From: Williamsia sp. 1135
GTDB taxonomy: Bacteria; Actinomycetota; Actinomycetes; Mycobacteriales; Mycobacteriaceae
NCBI RefSeq assembly: GCF_002095395.1
Contig: NZ_MJEI01000092.1
Span: 1-64,000 of the forward strand
Direction: 5' to 3'
Length of the DNA: 64,000 nt
Positions 9,390 through 19,320 of the stretch are shown here, piece by piece; position 1 is the first letter of the stretch, and each line of letters starts with the position of its first letter. The notes beneath the pieces were generated by a model. That model did no database searches. It saw only the letters and a list, made by a program, of their open reading frames with translations, and had not been told where the DNA came from. The translations under genes were made by a program, and so were the position numbers.

Positions 9390-9696
9390 ACCCTGCCTTC
9401 GTTGTCCCCGTCACACGCACCCGGTGCGTATGAGTTCGCTCATAGTTCCACATAGCTAATCGGAGCATCCGACTAACGCGTTATTTACCCGAAGAACTCG
9501 TCACCATAACGAAAGTTATGCTCTGTGCAGCGGAGACTCTGTTCACCTGGATCTGAATCAGGCGTTGTCACATTAACTCATCAGCGCCCCAAACCGTAAC
9601 AATGCCGCGATTCCCGGTTAACTTACCGGATTCGGACGACGACCCCGGCCGCCCCTCCGCTCGGCATCGACGTGGCCCACCAACTACCGTTCAGAG
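9390..9696. promoter_or_regulatory. Divergent mce/treZ intergenic region with two inverted repeats
   Basis: 307 bases without a gene, visibly more AT-rich than the flanks. It must hold the mce promoter (minus) and probably that of treZ (plus). Two exact inverted repeats are seen: TAACGCGTTA at 9474-9483 and CATAAC-GAAA-GTTATG at 9505-9520. The first contains AACnnGTT, the core of the KstR sterol-regulator consensus, but the outer T and A of that consensus do not match. A 14-base string at 9587-9600 (CCCCAAACCGTAAC) recurs with one difference at 4-17, beyond the other end of the operon. No convincing -35/-10 pair was identified. Confidence 0.5.
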
Positions 9697-11412
9697 GTGA
9701 CCTTTCTTCCGGTATGGGCCCCCGACGCCCGGCAGCTCCGCGTAGTGATCGACGACCGCACCCACGAGATGCACCCGACAGACGGAGGCTGGTGGGAATC
9801 CCCGGTCACCGCCGAAGCCGGTGCCAGGTACGGCTACCTCATCGATGACGCCGCGGATCCTCGGCCCGACCCCCGGTCCCCCCGGCAGCCGGACGGGGTG
9901 CACGGGCTGTCCCAGGTTCACGATGTCGACCCGGAGATCTGGTCCGACTTCGCGTGGACGGGACGTCCGATCGCAGGTGCGGTCGTCTACGAACTGCACA
10001 TCGGCACCTTCACCACCGCCGGCACCCTCGACGGCGCGATCGATCGACTCGATCACCTGGTCGAGTTGGGAGTCGACTTCGTCGAGCTGATGCCGGTGAA
10101 CGCCTTCAACGGCACCCACAACTGGGGGTACGACGGAGTCGGTTGGTATGCAGTCCAGGAAACCTACGGCGGACCCGACGCACTGGCACGGTTCGTGAAC
10201 GCGTGTCACGTGCGGGGTCTCGGCGTCATCGTGGACGCCGTGTACAACCATCTCGGGCCATCCGGCAACTACCTTCCGGAGTTCGGGCCATACCTGACCA
10301 CGGGCGCCACCTCATGGGGACAGTCCGTGAACCTGGACGAGGCAGACTCCGACGAGGTCCGCGAATACATCCTGGGCTCCGCACTCCGGTGGCTCGAGGT
10401 GTTCCATGTCGACGGCCTGCGGCTCGACGCAGTACATGCGCTTGTCGACCGGACCGCGCTCCATCTGCTCGAGGAACTGCAGATTCGCACCGACGCACTC
10501 TCCCGGCGCGTCGGCAGGCCGCTCGCGCTGATCGCGGAGAGCGATCTCAACGATCCGAAGCTGATCACCGCGCGTTCGGAGGGTGGATACGGCCTCGCCG
10601 CCCAATGGAGCGATGACGGCCACCATGCCATCCACACCACCATCTCCGGCGAGCGCCAGGGTTACTACGCAGACTTCGGAAGTCTGGAGTGCCTGTCAAA
10701 GGTGCTGCGCGAAGGTTTCTTTCACGGCCTGACCTACTCCTCGTTCCGGCGCAGGCGCCACGGTCGCCCGATCGATCCGCAGCATGTCGCGACCACATCT
10801 CTCGTCGTCTACACGTGCAATCACGATCAGATCGGTAACCGCGCCATCGGTGATCGCCCCAGCGCGTATCTGACACCGGGGCAGTTGGCCGCGAAGGCAG
10901 CACTGGTTCTCACCTCACCCTTCACACCGATGCTGTTCATGGGCGAGGAATGGGCAGCGAGTTCGCCGTTCCAGTTCTTCACCTCCCATCCCGAACCTGA
11001 GCTGGGTGAGGCCACCGCCAACGGGCGCAAAGCCGAGTTCGCCGAGCACGGGTGGGATGCGGACGAGGTTCCCGACCCACAGGACCCCGAGACATTCGAG
11101 CGATCGAAGCTTCTCTGGGATGAGATCGAGAAGCCCGGACACGCCCGGGTGCTGGAGTTCTATCGCTCCCTGATCGCCCTGCGTAGGGGCGAGCCAGAAT
11201 TCTCGGACGACGACTTCGCCTCCGTCGCCATCGATTTCGACTCCGAAGGGGCGTGGTTCGCCATGCACCGCGGTGCGCTCACCACCGTGGTCACCCTGAC
11301 CGAGACGCCGGTGGCGAACCCCTTCCCTGGCGACGTGCTCCTCGCGTGGGAACCACCCTCGGACGATGGCATTCTGAGTGGGCACAATGCCGTGATCGTC
11401 CGCCGCACCTGA
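9697..11412 (+). CDS. treZ: Malto-oligosyltrehalose trehalohydrolase
   Basis: 571 residues from a GTG. TreZ (GH13) releases trehalose from maltooligosyl-trehalose in the TreY-TreZ route from glycogen; trehalose is needed for mycolate transport and stress tolerance. An N-terminal beta-sandwich (1-90) is followed by the (beta/alpha)8 barrel with VYELHIGTFT, the NHLG loop (VIVDAVYNHLGPSGNY), the nucleophile region DGLRLDAVHAL, the acid/base region ALIAESDLND, and CNHDQIGNRA. The C-terminal domain runs from about 480. treY and treX, usually adjacent, are not in the window; the mce operon lies where they might be expected. The gene converges on ilvA. Confidence 0.95.
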   Translation: MTFLPVWAPDARQLRVVIDDRTHEMHPTDGGWWESPVTAEAGARYGYLIDDAADPRPDPRSPRQPDGVHGLSQVHDVDPEIWSDFAWTGRPIAGAVVYELHIGTFTTAGTLDGAIDRLDHLVELGVDFVELMPVNAFNGTHNWGYDGVGWYAVQETYGGPDALARFVNACHVRGLGVIVDAVYNHLGPSGNYLPEFGPYLTTGATSWGQSVNLDEADSDEVREYILGSALRWLEVFHVDGLRLDAVHALVDRTALHLLEELQIRTDALSRRVGRPLALIAESDLNDPKLITARSEGGYGLAAQWSDDGHHAIHTTISGERQGYYADFGSLECLSKVLREGFFHGLTYSSFRRRRHGRPIDPQHVATTSLVVYTCNHDQIGNRAIGDRPSAYLTPGQLAAKAALVLTSPFTPMLFMGEEWAASSPFQFFTSHPEPELGEATANGRKAEFAEHGWDADEVPDPQDPETFERSKLLWDEIEKPGHARVLEFYRSLIALRRGEPEFSDDDFASVAIDFDSEGAWFAMHRGALTTVVTLTETPVANPFPGDVLLAWEPPSDDGILSGHNAVIVRRT

Positions 11413-11433
11413 CCGTAAACGAGCCGGAAATCG

Positions 11434-11465
11434 GAAGACGCGCCAACTGTAGGCGGCGCGTCTTC
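11434..11465. terminator. Bidirectional terminator hairpin between treZ and ilvA
   Basis: An 11-bp perfect stem, GAAGACGCGCC pairing with GGCGCGTCTTC, with a 10-base loop. It lies 22 bases after the treZ stop and 27 bases beyond the ilvA stop, so it can serve both convergent genes. No clear T-tract, which is usual in high-GC actinobacteria. Confidence 0.75.
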
Positions 11466-11491
11466 TGATACGTGGAGCTTTTGTGGCCCGG

Positions 11492-12859
11492 TCAGGTCAG
11501 ATAGCGGTACGCGGGTGATCCCGGTTCGAGCCGCTCGCAGATCAACCGCGAACTGTTCATCCGGTCCAGGAGCGGACTGAGTCCACCGGGTGCACCGAGC
11601 TCGACACCCACGAGCGCGGCACCGGTCTCGCGGTTGTTGCGTTTGACGTACTCGAACAAGGTGATGTCATCGTCTGGACCCAGGACCTCGTTGAGGAACC
11701 CCCGCAATGCGCCGGGCTCCTGAGGGAAGTCCACCAGGAAGTAGTGCTTGAGCCCCCGATGGACCAGCGACCGCTCGATGACCTCGCCGTAACGGGACAC
11801 GTCGTTGTTGCCACCTGACAGCAGGCACACGACCGTCCACCCCGGTTCGATGGGCAGATCCTCGAGCGCTGTCACAGCGAGCGCTCCCGCGGGTTCGGCG
11901 ATGATGCCTTCGTTCTGATACAGCTCGAGCATCGCTGAACAGATCGCACCCTCATCGACATGGGTGATGTGCACGGCACCGGGAGGCAGCTTCTCGTGGC
12001 CACGATGGACGGTGGCTGACGGCGGCAGATCCGGATGCTGAGCGACCGTGGCACCGGCCTGCGACATCACCCGGTGCCCGAGTCCGCCGATCCGTTTGAC
12101 CGCGGCGCCGTCGACGAAGGGGTCGATGCCGCTCAGCGTGACCGGTCCCCCATCGACCAGAGCAGCCGACAGCGACACAGCACCGGTCGGCTCCACACCG
12201 ACGATACGGACCTGATCGCCGAGCGAACGGAGATAGGTGGTCATGCCGGCGATCGCGCCGCCGCCGCCGACCGGGACGATGACCAGATCCGGCAGCTGTC
12301 CTAGCTGCTCGACGATCTCTTTGGAGATCGTTCCCTGACCAGCGGCGGTGCGGGTGTCGTCAAAGGCATGGATCCAGGTGGCCCCGGTCTCGAGGACGTC
12401 GGCCTGCGCAGCCGCGGCCGCCGCATCGTAGGTGTCGCCCACCGAGATCAACTCGACGAATTCCCCACCATGCCAACGGATCCGATCGCGCTTCTGCTTC
12501 GGCGTGCTGGTCGGCACGTAAATCCTGCTACGGATCTTCATGGTGCGGGCCGCATACGCGACACCCTGTGCGTGATTCCCAGCGCTCGCGGCCACCACCC
12601 CCGCGGCCCGTTCGGCCTCAGTGAGCATCGACATCACGTTGTAGGCGCCGCGGATCTTGTACGACCGCACCGACTGCAGATCCTCGCGCTTGAGGTACAC
12701 CTGCGCACCGGTGGCTGCAGACAGCCGCTCCGAGATCTGGAGTGGAGTCGCAACCACCACACCGCCGATCCGCTCGGCCGCCGCGTCGATGGCGGCGGCG
12801 TCCAGAGCGGTGTGTACGTGCGGTGTGGTGGTCGAATCGACCGGCTGTCCTCTAGTCAC
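11492..12859 (-). CDS. ilvA: Threonine dehydratase (biosynthetic)
   Basis: 455 residues from a GTG. It deaminates threonine to 2-oxobutanoate, the first step of isoleucine synthesis. The PLP fold type II domain (about 20-340) has the Schiff-base lysine in VRSYKIRGAYN, the asparagine loop SAGNHAQGVAYAA, and the phosphate-binding glycine loop VPVGGGGAIAG. A single ACT-like regulatory domain follows (about 365-455, KHYFLVDFPQEPGALRGFL), as in the shorter corynebacterial/Bacillus-type enzymes rather than the two-ACT E. coli form. Isoleucine feedback inhibition is expected from this domain. Probably transcribed alone; weak ribosome site TTGGTGG. Confidence 0.95.
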   Translation of the reverse strand: MTRGQPVDSTTTPHVHTALDAAAIDAAAERIGGVVVATPLQISERLSAATGAQVYLKREDLQSVRSYKIRGAYNVMSMLTEAERAAGVVAASAGNHAQGVAYAARTMKIRSRIYVPTSTPKQKRDRIRWHGGEFVELISVGDTYDAAAAAAQADVLETGATWIHAFDDTRTAAGQGTISKEIVEQLGQLPDLVIVPVGGGGAIAGMTTYLRSLGDQVRIVGVEPTGAVSLSAALVDGGPVTLSGIDPFVDGAAVKRIGGLGHRVMSQAGATVAQHPDLPPSATVHRGHEKLPPGAVHITHVDEGAICSAMLELYQNEGIIAEPAGALAVTALEDLPIEPGWTVVCLLSGGNNDVSRYGEVIERSLVHRGLKHYFLVDFPQEPGALRGFLNEVLGPDDDITLFEYVKRNNRETGAALVGVELGAPGGLSPLLDRMNSSRLICERLEPGSPAYRYLT

Positions 12860-12927
12860 GCCACCAATCGTCTCAGACGATGGTCGAGCTCCGCCTCCGG
12901 CTTCGTCTCACCTCACCCCAACAGAAA

Positions 12928-13365
12928 TTACTCCGCGGGTTCGAGGACGAACACCGGGATCTCCCGGTCGGTCTTTTCCTGGTAGTCGGTGTACGGGGGG
13001 AAGGCTGCCACGGCGCGCTCCCACCATTCGGCCTTCTCGTCGCCGGTGATCTCGCGAGCAACCATGTCCTGGATCTTCGGGCCGTCCTGCAGTTCGACCT
13101 GCGGGTGCGCGACCACGTTGTAATACCAGACCGGGTTCTTCGGAGCGCCACCGAGCGAGGCGACCACTGCGTACTTTCCGTCGTGCTCGACGCGCATCAG
13201 CGGGGACTTGCGAAGCTTGCCCGACTTGTTGCCGACAGTGGTCAAGACCACGACCGGCATACCGTTGAGCTCCGTGCCCTCGGTGCCGCCGGACTTCTCG
13301 TACTTCTCGGCCTGCTCCCGCGCCCAGTCGCTGGTACTCGGCTCGTATTCACCCTGAAGTGGCAT
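12928..13365 (-). CDS. Ddn-family (F420-dependent) nitroreductase/quinone reductase
   Basis: 145 residues, start supported by GGAGG nine bases upstream. Ddn-like split-barrel protein: [20 protein letters not shown] is the characteristic strand and phosphate-binding segment, followed by [17 protein letters not shown]. Relatives in Mycobacterium use reduced deazaflavin F420 to reduce quinones and nitroimidazoles. The N-terminal 35 residues are polar (ANs like [20 protein letters not shown]), as in Ddn itself. It lies downstream of dnaE1 but is separated from it by a hairpin, so it is probably its own unit. The substrate is not predictable. Confidence 0.85.
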   Translation of the reverse strand: MPLQGEYEPSTSDWAREQAEKYEKSGGTEGTELNGMPVVVLTTVGNKSGKLRKSPLMRVEHDGKYAVVASLGGAPKNPVWYYNVVAHPQVELQDGPKIQDMVAREITGDEKAEWWERAVAAFPPYTDYQEKTDREIPVFVLEPAE

Positions 13366-13386
13366 CGATCAACCTCCATGTTGTTC

Positions 13387-13420
13387 TCACACGCTCCCGA
13401 GGTCCCCCGGGAGCGTGTGA
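13387..13420. terminator. Terminator hairpin after dnaE1
   Basis: A perfect 12-bp stem, TCACACGCTCCC with GGGAGCGTGTGA, and a 10-base loop. It lies between the dnaE1 stop (13478) and the start of the Ddn-like gene, read from the minus strand. On the plus strand it is followed by a short T-run (GTTTTT, 13426-13431), although no plus-strand gene ends here. Confidence 0.7.
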
Positions 13421-13477
13421 AGCGTCGTTTTTCGTCAACCACACTTGCGAGTCCAGTATTCCAGGCCGTGGGCGGAG

Positions 13478-16400
13478 TCAGCTGGCCATGCAGGCCGGTC
13501 CGAGCAACGCTTTCAGGTCGCCCATCAGCGCCGACGTCGGGTTCACGCGTAGTTGATCGTCGAGTTTCAGAGTGGTCTGCTTGTTGCCGCTGACCAGCCG
13601 CACGTGCACGTCGGCCGTCCCTGGATGACGCACCAGCACCTGCTTGAGTGCGCTGACCCGGTCCGCGGTGCACAGCCTGGTCGGCATGATCAGCGAGAGC
13701 GGCTTGTCCACACCCACGTGCGAAAGATCTGGCACCGCAAGATCATTGGCGGAGATCATCATGCTGTCGTCGCGTAGGTTCACCCGAGCCTTGACCAGGA
13801 CGACGGCATCGGAGGCGATGTCCATGCCGTAGGCCTGATAGGCACGCGGGAAGAAGTACACCTCGACCCCACCGACCATGTCCTCGATTTGGACCACGGC
13901 ATAGGACTCGCCCTTCTTGTTCACCCGTCGGGTGACCGCCGAGATGATCCCGCCGATGACGATCTGGGCCCCGTCCTTGACGTTGCCCTCGAGCAACGAG
14001 CTGATCGAGGTGTCGGTCTGCGCGGAGATGACGTGCTCGACGCCGTTCAGCGGATGCCCGGACACGTAGAGACCCAACATCTCTCGCTCCAGCGCGAGTT
14101 TGTGTTTGGTGTCCCACTCTTCTTCCGGCACCTTGACCGCGAAGGCGTCGTCGGTCACCCCTTCGCCGCCACCGGCATCACCGAAGAGGTCGAATTGACC
14201 GACTGCCTCAGCCTTCTTGGTGCCCAGAACCGCATCCACGGCATCGGCGTGCACGAGGAACAGGCCCTTTCGGGCATGGCCCAGCGAGTCGAACGCCCCC
14301 GCCTTGATGAGGGACTCGGTGACCTTCTTGTTGCAGGCCGTGACACTGATCTTGCCCAGGTAATCCGAGAAACTCGTGAAGTTCGACTTCTCTTCCCGCG
14401 CAGCCAGGATCGAGGCCACCACCCCCGTACCCACGTTGCGCACCGCGGCCAGGCCGAAGCGGATGTCGCCGCCGACCGCGGCGAAGTTCTGCTGCGACTC
14501 GTTGACGTCGGGCGGCAGCACGGTGATACCCAGGCGACGGCAGTCGGCCAGATAGATTGCGGCCTTGTCCTTGTCGTCGGCCACGGAGGTGAGTAGTCCG
14601 GCCATGTACTCGGCCGGATAGTTCGCCTTGAGGTAGGCCGTCCAGAACGAGACCAGGCCGTAGCCGGCGGCGTGCGATTTGTTGAAGGCGTAGCCGGCGA
14701 ACGGGAGAATGGTGTCCCACAGCGCCTTGATGGCCGCCTCGGAGAAGCCGTTGTCCAGCATACCCTGGCGGAAACCGGCATACGCTTTCTCGAGCTCCGA
14801 CAGCTTCTTCTTACCCATGGCGCGACGCAGGAGGTCGGCCTGTCCGAGCGAGTACCCGGCGACCTTCTGGGCGATCTGCATGATCTGCTCTTGGTAGACG
14901 ATCAGGCCGTAGGTGTCGGCGAGGATCTCCTTGAGAGGTTCCTCGAGTTCAGGGTGGATGGGCGAGACGGGCTGCCGGTTGTTCTTGCGATCGGCATAGT
15001 CGTTGTGGGCGTTCATGCCCATCGGACCGGGGCGGTACAGCGCGAGGACGGCGACGATGTCCCCGAACCCGGTGGGCTGCATGCGCTTGAGGAGCTCGCG
15101 CATCGGGCCACCGTCGAGCTGGAAGACGCCTAACGTGTCGCCCCTCGCCAGCAGCTCATAGGTCTTCGGATCGTCCAACGGCAACGAATCCAGATCGAGA
15201 TCCATGGTGCGGTTGAGTTTGAGGTTGTCGATCGCGTCGCCGATGACCGTGAGGTTGCGAAGCCCCAGGAAGTCCATCTTCAGCAGCCCGATGGCCTCGC
15301 ACGACGGGTAGTCCCAGCCGGTGATGATGGCGCCGTCCTGGGCACGCTTCCAGACGGGTATCGCCTCGGTCAGCGGCTCCGACGACATGATCACCGCGCA
15401 GGCGTGTACGCCCGCGTTGCGGATCAGGCCTTCCAGCCCCAGCGCGGTGTCGTAGATCTTCTTGACGTCCGGGTCGGTCTCGATCAGCTGGCGGACTTCG
15501 CTGGCCTCTTTGTACCGCTCGTGCGAGCTGTCCGTGATGCCGGCGATCGTGATGTCCTTGGCCATGATCGGCGGCGGCAGCGCCTTCGCGATCCGGTCCG
15601 CGATCGCGTACCCGGGCTGACCGAACTGGACGCGGGCCGAGTCCTTGATGGCGGCCTTGGTCTTGATGGTGCCGAAGGTGATGACCTGGGCGACCTTGTC
15701 GCTGCCCCAGCGCTCGGTCGCATACCGCACCATGTCGCCGCGGCGGCGATCATCGAAGTCGATGTCGATATCGGGCATCGACACACGCTCGGGGTTGAGG
15801 AATCGCTCGAAGAGCAGTCCGTACGGGATGGGGTCGATGTTCGTGATGCCCAGAGCCCAGGCCACCAGTGATCCGGCAGCGGAACCGCGACCCGGACCCA
15901 CCCGGATCCCGACCTCGTTCGCGTGGCGGATGAGGTCACCGACGACGAGAAAGTACGCCGGAAAACCCATCTGGATGATGACGTCGAGCTCGTAGTTGGC
16001 GCGTTCGAGGTACTCCTGGGGCACCTCGCGACCGGGGAACCGCCGGTTCTTGAGACCTTCGACGACCTCTTTGCGCAGCCAGGTCTGCTGAGTCTGTCCT
16101 TCCGGCACCGGGAACACCGGCATCCGGTCGCGGTGCTCGAAGACCTCCGCGTAGCTCTGCACCCGCTCACCGATGAGCAGGGTGTTGTCGCAACCACCCG
16201 GGACCTCGGAGTCCCAGAGCTCGCGCATCTCGGCGGCGGATTTGAGGTAGTAGCCGTCGCCGTCGAACTTGAAGCGAGTCGGGTCCGAGAGCGTCTTGCC
16301 GGTCTGCACACACAGCAACGCCTCGTGGCTCGCGGCATGCCCCTTGGTGACGTAGTGACAGTCATTGGTCACCAGCGGCGGGATCCCGAGTTTGCGGCCG

Positions 16401-17023
16401 ATCTCCAGCAACCCGTCCCGGACCCGGCTCTCGATCTCGAGGCCGTGCTCCATCAGCTCGAGAAAAAAGTTCTCCTTGCCGAAGATGTCCTGCCACTTGG
16501 CTGCGGCCTCGAGGGCCTCCTGGTCGTGGCCGAGGCGCAAGCGGGTCTGCACCTCACCTGAAGGACACCCGGTGGTCGCGATGATGCCTTCGGCATGGGT
16601 GGCGATGATCTCCGCGTCCATCCGCGACCACTTACCGAGCTGACCCTCGATCGAGGCGAGCGAGGACAGTTTGAACAAGTTCTTCAGACCGGTCGCGTTC
16701 TCGGCGACCATCGTCATGTGGGTGTATGCGCCGCTACCGGAGACGTCATCACCCTTTTGATCCCGGTTGCCCCACAACACCCGCTTGGTGTTGAAGCGCG
16801 ACTCGGGCGCGATGTACGCCTCGATACCGATGATCGGCTTGATGTCCATCTTGGTGGCGACGTTGTAGAACTCGCTGCCGCCGAACATGTTTCCGTGGTC
16901 GGTCATGCCGATCGAAGTCATCTCGAGGCGCTTGGCCTCGGCAATCATCGGGTTGACCTTGGCCGCCCCGTCGAGCATCGAGTACTCGGTGTGGTTGTGC
17001 AGATGGACAAACGAATCCGACAC
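13478..17023 (-). CDS. dnaE1: DNA polymerase III alpha subunit (replicative)
   Basis: 1181 residues, the normal DnaE1 length. The N-terminal PHP domain starts [20 protein letters not shown], with the metal-binding histidines that give proofreading in mycobacterial DnaE1. The polymerase core contains [12 protein letters not shown], the catalytic Asp pair, and the finger/palm elements [14 protein letters not shown] and [14 protein letters not shown]. After [12 protein letters not shown] comes the tandem HhH region, then an OB fold ([20 protein letters not shown]) and the C-terminal tau-binding region. The start is the GTG at 17023, because homology begins there and GAGAGG sits seven bases upstream; in-frame codons upstream look non-coding. 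Confidence 0.97.
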   Translation of the reverse strand: MSDSFVHLHNHTEYSMLDGAAKVNPMIAEAKRLEMTSIGMTDHGNMFGGSEFYNVATKMDIKPIIGIEAYIAPESRFNTKRVLWGNRDQKGDDVSGSGAYTHMTMVAENATGLKNLFKLSSLASIEGQLGKWSRMDAEIIATHAEGIIATTGCPSGEVQTRLRLGHDQEALEAAAKWQDIFGKENFFLELMEHGLEIESRVRDGLLEIGRKLGIPPLVTNDCHYVTKGHAASHEALLCVQTGKTLSDPTRFKFDGDGYYLKSAAEMRELWDSEVPGGCDNTLLIGERVQSYAEVFEHRDRMPVFPVPEGQTQQTWLRKEVVEGLKNRRFPGREVPQEYLERANYELDVIIQMGFPAYFLVVGDLIRHANEVGIRVGPGRGSAAGSLVAWALGITNIDPIPYGLLFERFLNPERVSMPDIDIDFDDRRRGDMVRYATERWGSDKVAQVITFGTIKTKAAIKDSARVQFGQPGYAIADRIAKALPPPIMAKDITIAGITDSSHERYKEASEVRQLIETDPDVKKIYDTALGLEGLIRNAGVHACAVIMSSEPLTEAIPVWKRAQDGAIITGWDYPSCEAIGLLKMDFLGLRNLTVIGDAIDNLKLNRTMDLDLDSLPLDDPKTYELLARGDTLGVFQLDGGPMRELLKRMQPTGFGDIVAVLALYRPGPMGMNAHNDYADRKNNRQPVSPIHPELEEPLKEILADTYGLIVYQEQIMQIAQKVAGYSLGQADLLRRAMGKKKLSELEKAYAGFRQGMLDNGFSEAAIKALWDTILPFAGYAFNKSHAAGYGLVSFWTAYLKANYPAEYMAGLLTSVADDKDKAAIYLADCRRLGITVLPPDVNESQQNFAAVGGDIRFGLAAVRNVGTGVVASILAAREEKSNFTSFSDYLGKISVTACNKKVTESLIKAGAFDSLGHARKGLFLVHADAVDAVLGTKKAEAVGQFDLFGDAGGGEGVTDDAFAVKVPEEEWDTKHKLALEREMLGLYVSGHPLNGVEHVISAQTDTSISSLLEGNVKDGAQIVIGGIISAVTRRVNKKGESYAVVQIEDMVGGVEVYFFPRAYQAYGMDIASDAVVLVKARVNLRDDSMMISANDLAVPDLSHVGVDKPLSLIMPTRLCTADRVSALKQVLVRHPGTADVHVRLVSGNKQTTLKLDDQLRVNPTSALMGDLKALLGPACMAS

Positions 17024-17202
17024 GCGTCGCCTCTCATTTCGAACCCACGAACGCCTGCGGCTACCCGAGATCAACTCCGACGCCGCAAGAACCCTCAGTC
17101 TAGGCGGGGCCACCGACGCGGTTCGGCAGGCGCGGCGCAGTGGTGCCGAAGTGGTGACGGTGGGTCTGATGTGACTGGGATCGAGACCTCTCACCGTCGC
17201 CC

Positions 17203-17256
17203 CAGAACGGCTCGGGCGACGAGTGCGGCTCAGGCGACCAGAACGGCTCAGGCGAC
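17203..17256. repeat. 18-bp tandem repeat, three copies, at the kinase 3' end
   Basis: Three adjacent 18-base units at 17203-17220, 17221-17238 and 17239-17256, sharing the core CGGCTC(A/G)GGCGAC. The third unit covers the last codons and the stop of the minus-strand kinase, so on that strand the ending GTC-GCC-TGA recurs every 18 bases in frame (the third, most distal, unit has CGA for TGA). It looks like slippage duplication of the gene end. Confidence 0.85.
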
Positions 17257-18534
17257 GAGGAGAATCGCCACCAAGATGGCGACGGCTATGACCACCAACC
17301 CGATGAACAGCGCGATCATCACGGCGTTCGAGCCCGACTGGTCATCCTTGCCGCCGGCTCGATGCGGCGCGCTCTGGTGCTGCGGTGAGATCTGGGCCGC
17401 ATTCTGCTGGGGCCCGGAATGACTAGAGACCCCCTGCGCGGGACGAGAAGCTTGGCCGTATTGGGGGCCCTGACCGTAGAGGGAACTCCGGCCGTACTGC
17501 GGACCTTGGCCGTACTGGGAGCTGGGAGCGGGCGTGTTCGATCTGGAACCGGCCTGCCCTGGCGGAGGTGTCGAATACCGCGTCGCGCCCTGCTGAACCG
17601 GTCTCGACGAATTCGACGACCGGTCGGGCACGCCCTGGAACGACCCCTGACCACCGCTCTGCCGGAACGCAGATTGCAAGGCATCGGTGAACTGTCTGCA
17701 ATTGGCGAAACGATCATCGGCTTCCTTCGCCATCGCCTTGGCGATCACCGAGTCCACGGCCGGAGGGACCGCAGGCACCAGCTCCGACAACTTGGGAACA
17801 GGTTTGCTCAGATGCCCGGTGATGACATCGGCCGTGCTGTCACCCTTGAACGGCACCCGACCGGCGATGAGATGAAAGGTCGTCGCCGCCAACGAATATT
17901 GATCGGTCCGCGGATCGACCTGCTGACCTTTGAGTTGTTCGGGCGACGCATACGACAACGTCGCCAGCACGGTGCCGACGACCGTGAGCGACTCGGTCTC
18001 GTTCGCGGCCTTCGCCACGCCGAAGTCGGTGAGCAACACGCGCTGTTCGTCGGCCAGGCTCGGATCAAGGCTCCCATCGACCTCGGACAGCAGGATGTTG
18101 GCAGGCTTGATGTCACGGTGCAGCAGTTGCTTACGATGTGCGTAGTCCAGCCCGCGCGCGATCTCCGACGCGATCCGGACCACCCGCTCTGGTGGCAGAC
18201 CCACCTGCGAACCCGCCTTCTCCTGCGTCCGGTGCAGTTCCTGCGCACAGTCGGTACCCGCGACGTACTGCATCGAGATCCACAGCATGCCGTCGCTGCG
18301 CCCGCGGTTGTAGATGGTCACGATGTTCGGGTGATCGAGCCCGGCGGCGACCTCTGCCTCACGCAAGAAACGCTTACGGAACTGCTCGTCCTCACCGACC
18401 TGCTCGCCAAGCACCTTGATCGCGTCGCTACGCGGCAGTTCCGGGTGTTTCGCGAGGTAGACAGCGCCCATCCCACCGCTGCCGAGCGCCCGCTCCACCC
18501 GGTAACCGGCGATCCAGGACCCCGGCTGCAACAT
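17248..18534 (-). CDS. Membrane Ser/Thr protein kinase
   Basis: 428 residues from the ATG at 18534, preceded by AGGGGAG. Hanks-type kinase domain (about 10-285): glycine loop [15 protein letters not shown] lysine in SDAIKVLG, catalytic [10 protein letters not shown], metal-binding LTDFGVAKA, activation segment [19 protein letters not shown] Pro/Gly/Gln-rich linker with repeated QYGQ/SQYG units follows, then one membrane segment at the very C-terminus (about 403-428) with essentially no extracellular domain. It therefore cannot sense ligands as PknB does and is more likely regulated by localisation or the linker. It is not clearly orthologous to a named mycobacterial Pkn. Confidence 0.9.
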   Translation of the reverse strand: MLQPGSWIAGYRVERALGSGGMGAVYLAKHPELPRSDAIKVLGEQVGEDEQFRKRFLREAEVAAGLDHPNIVTIYNRGRSDGMLWISMQYVAGTDCAQELHRTQEKAGSQVGLPPERVVRIASEIARGLDYAHRKQLLHRDIKPANILLSEVDGSLDPSLADEQRVLLTDFGVAKAANETESLTVVGTVLATLSYASPEQLKGQQVDPRTDQYSLAATTFHLIAGRVPFKGDSTADVITGHLSKPVPKLSELVPAVPPAVDSVIAKAMAKEADDRFANCRQFTDALQSAFRQSGGQGSFQGVPDRSSNSSRPVQQGATRYSTPPPGQAGSRSNTPAPSSQYGQGPQYGRSSLYGQGPQYGQASRPAQGVSSHSGPQQNAAQISPQHQSAPHRAGGKDDQSGSNAVMIALFIGLVVIAVAILVAILLVA

Positions 18535-18631
18535 GATCTCCCCTATCGGCCCGCGGGCACCGTGCTCGAGTCGCGCCCCACCTGGTCTGTGTCCATCCAT
18601 CGTCGATTTCTAGGGGACACCCTATAACGAC

Positions 18632-19315
18632 CTACGCTGCGGGAATCGCTCCATCGTCAGGGGTCGGTGCGACAACGGTCGTCATCGTCGGCAACAACGG
18701 GACCACAGAAAAGAGCCCGGAAGAGGCGTCTGCAGGCAACGCCTGCACTGCCCGCACCTGCGACATCTCGGCCAACGTCCGCAGCCGATCGAGCGACGCC
18801 CGCACCACGACGCCGATCACGCACACACAGCCCGCGCGCAGGCGCGCGGCTGCGACGTCGCCGACGGCGCGGGCGCGTTCGGTACCGGTGGACCGCTGGA
18901 GCACAGATACCGCAGCGACCTGAGACGAGGCGATGAAGGACGATTCGGTGTTGCCGCTGGGTACCGCCACGGTCGGCGTCTGCACGCGATCGATCGGCAC
19001 GTTGAAGATGCTCTGCGACAACGACGTCGAGGCGTTCCGGGGCATCGAGGTGTTCTGGGTCAACGACCAGACGTCCACGGTCTCCATGGGGTCCACCAGC
19101 GAGATCAGCGCCCACCGCTCGTCATCGGCCCCGCTCAGCGAGGCCTCGGCACGGACGAGATACGCCGATACCTCCTCGCCGTTGTCCGGGCCGAGCACAT
19201 CGCCCGTGATCACCGGAGCGGGTACCGGATTGAGCCGGCCGACAACGTAGAGCCCTGCCACGAGCACACCCACGACGAGTACCACGGTACATGCGGTACG
19301 GGCGGCTGAGTTCAC
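18632..19315 (-). CDS. Uncharacterised single-pass membrane protein
   Basis: 227 residues from the GTG at 19315, six bases after the rluD stop. A short cytoplasmic start (VNSAART) is followed by a membrane segment (about 8-28, CTVVLVVGVLVAGLYVVGRL). The rest should be extracytoplasmic: a mixed alpha/beta region with GDVLGPDNGEEVSAYLVRAE and DDERWALISLVDP. Two cysteines lie together in RAGCVCVIGVVVRA, and the tail is hydrophobic and Pro-rich. The spacing suggests a lspA-rluD-this gene operon. I do not recognise the family. Confidence 0.65.
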   Translation of the reverse strand: MNSAARTACTVVLVVGVLVAGLYVVGRLNPVPAPVITGDVLGPDNGEEVSAYLVRAEASLSGADDERWALISLVDPMETVDVWSLTQNTSMPRNASTSLSQSIFNVPIDRVQTPTVAVPSGNTESSFIASSQVAAVSVLQRSTGTERARAVGDVAAARLRAGCVCVIGVVVRASLDRLRTLAEMSQVRAVQALPADASSGLFSVVPLLPTMTTVVAPTPDDGAIPAA

Positions 19316-19320
19316 CGAAG

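Noticed and set aside
9390-9696. Full KstR box and assignment of the operon as cholesterol-importing Mce4
   Set aside because: Only the AACnnGTT core matches, the outer bases do not, and YrbEA does not resemble YrbE4A as I remember it.
17203-17256. Possible CRISPR or VNTR array
   Set aside because: Only three adjacent 18-bp units without spacers; simple tandem duplication.
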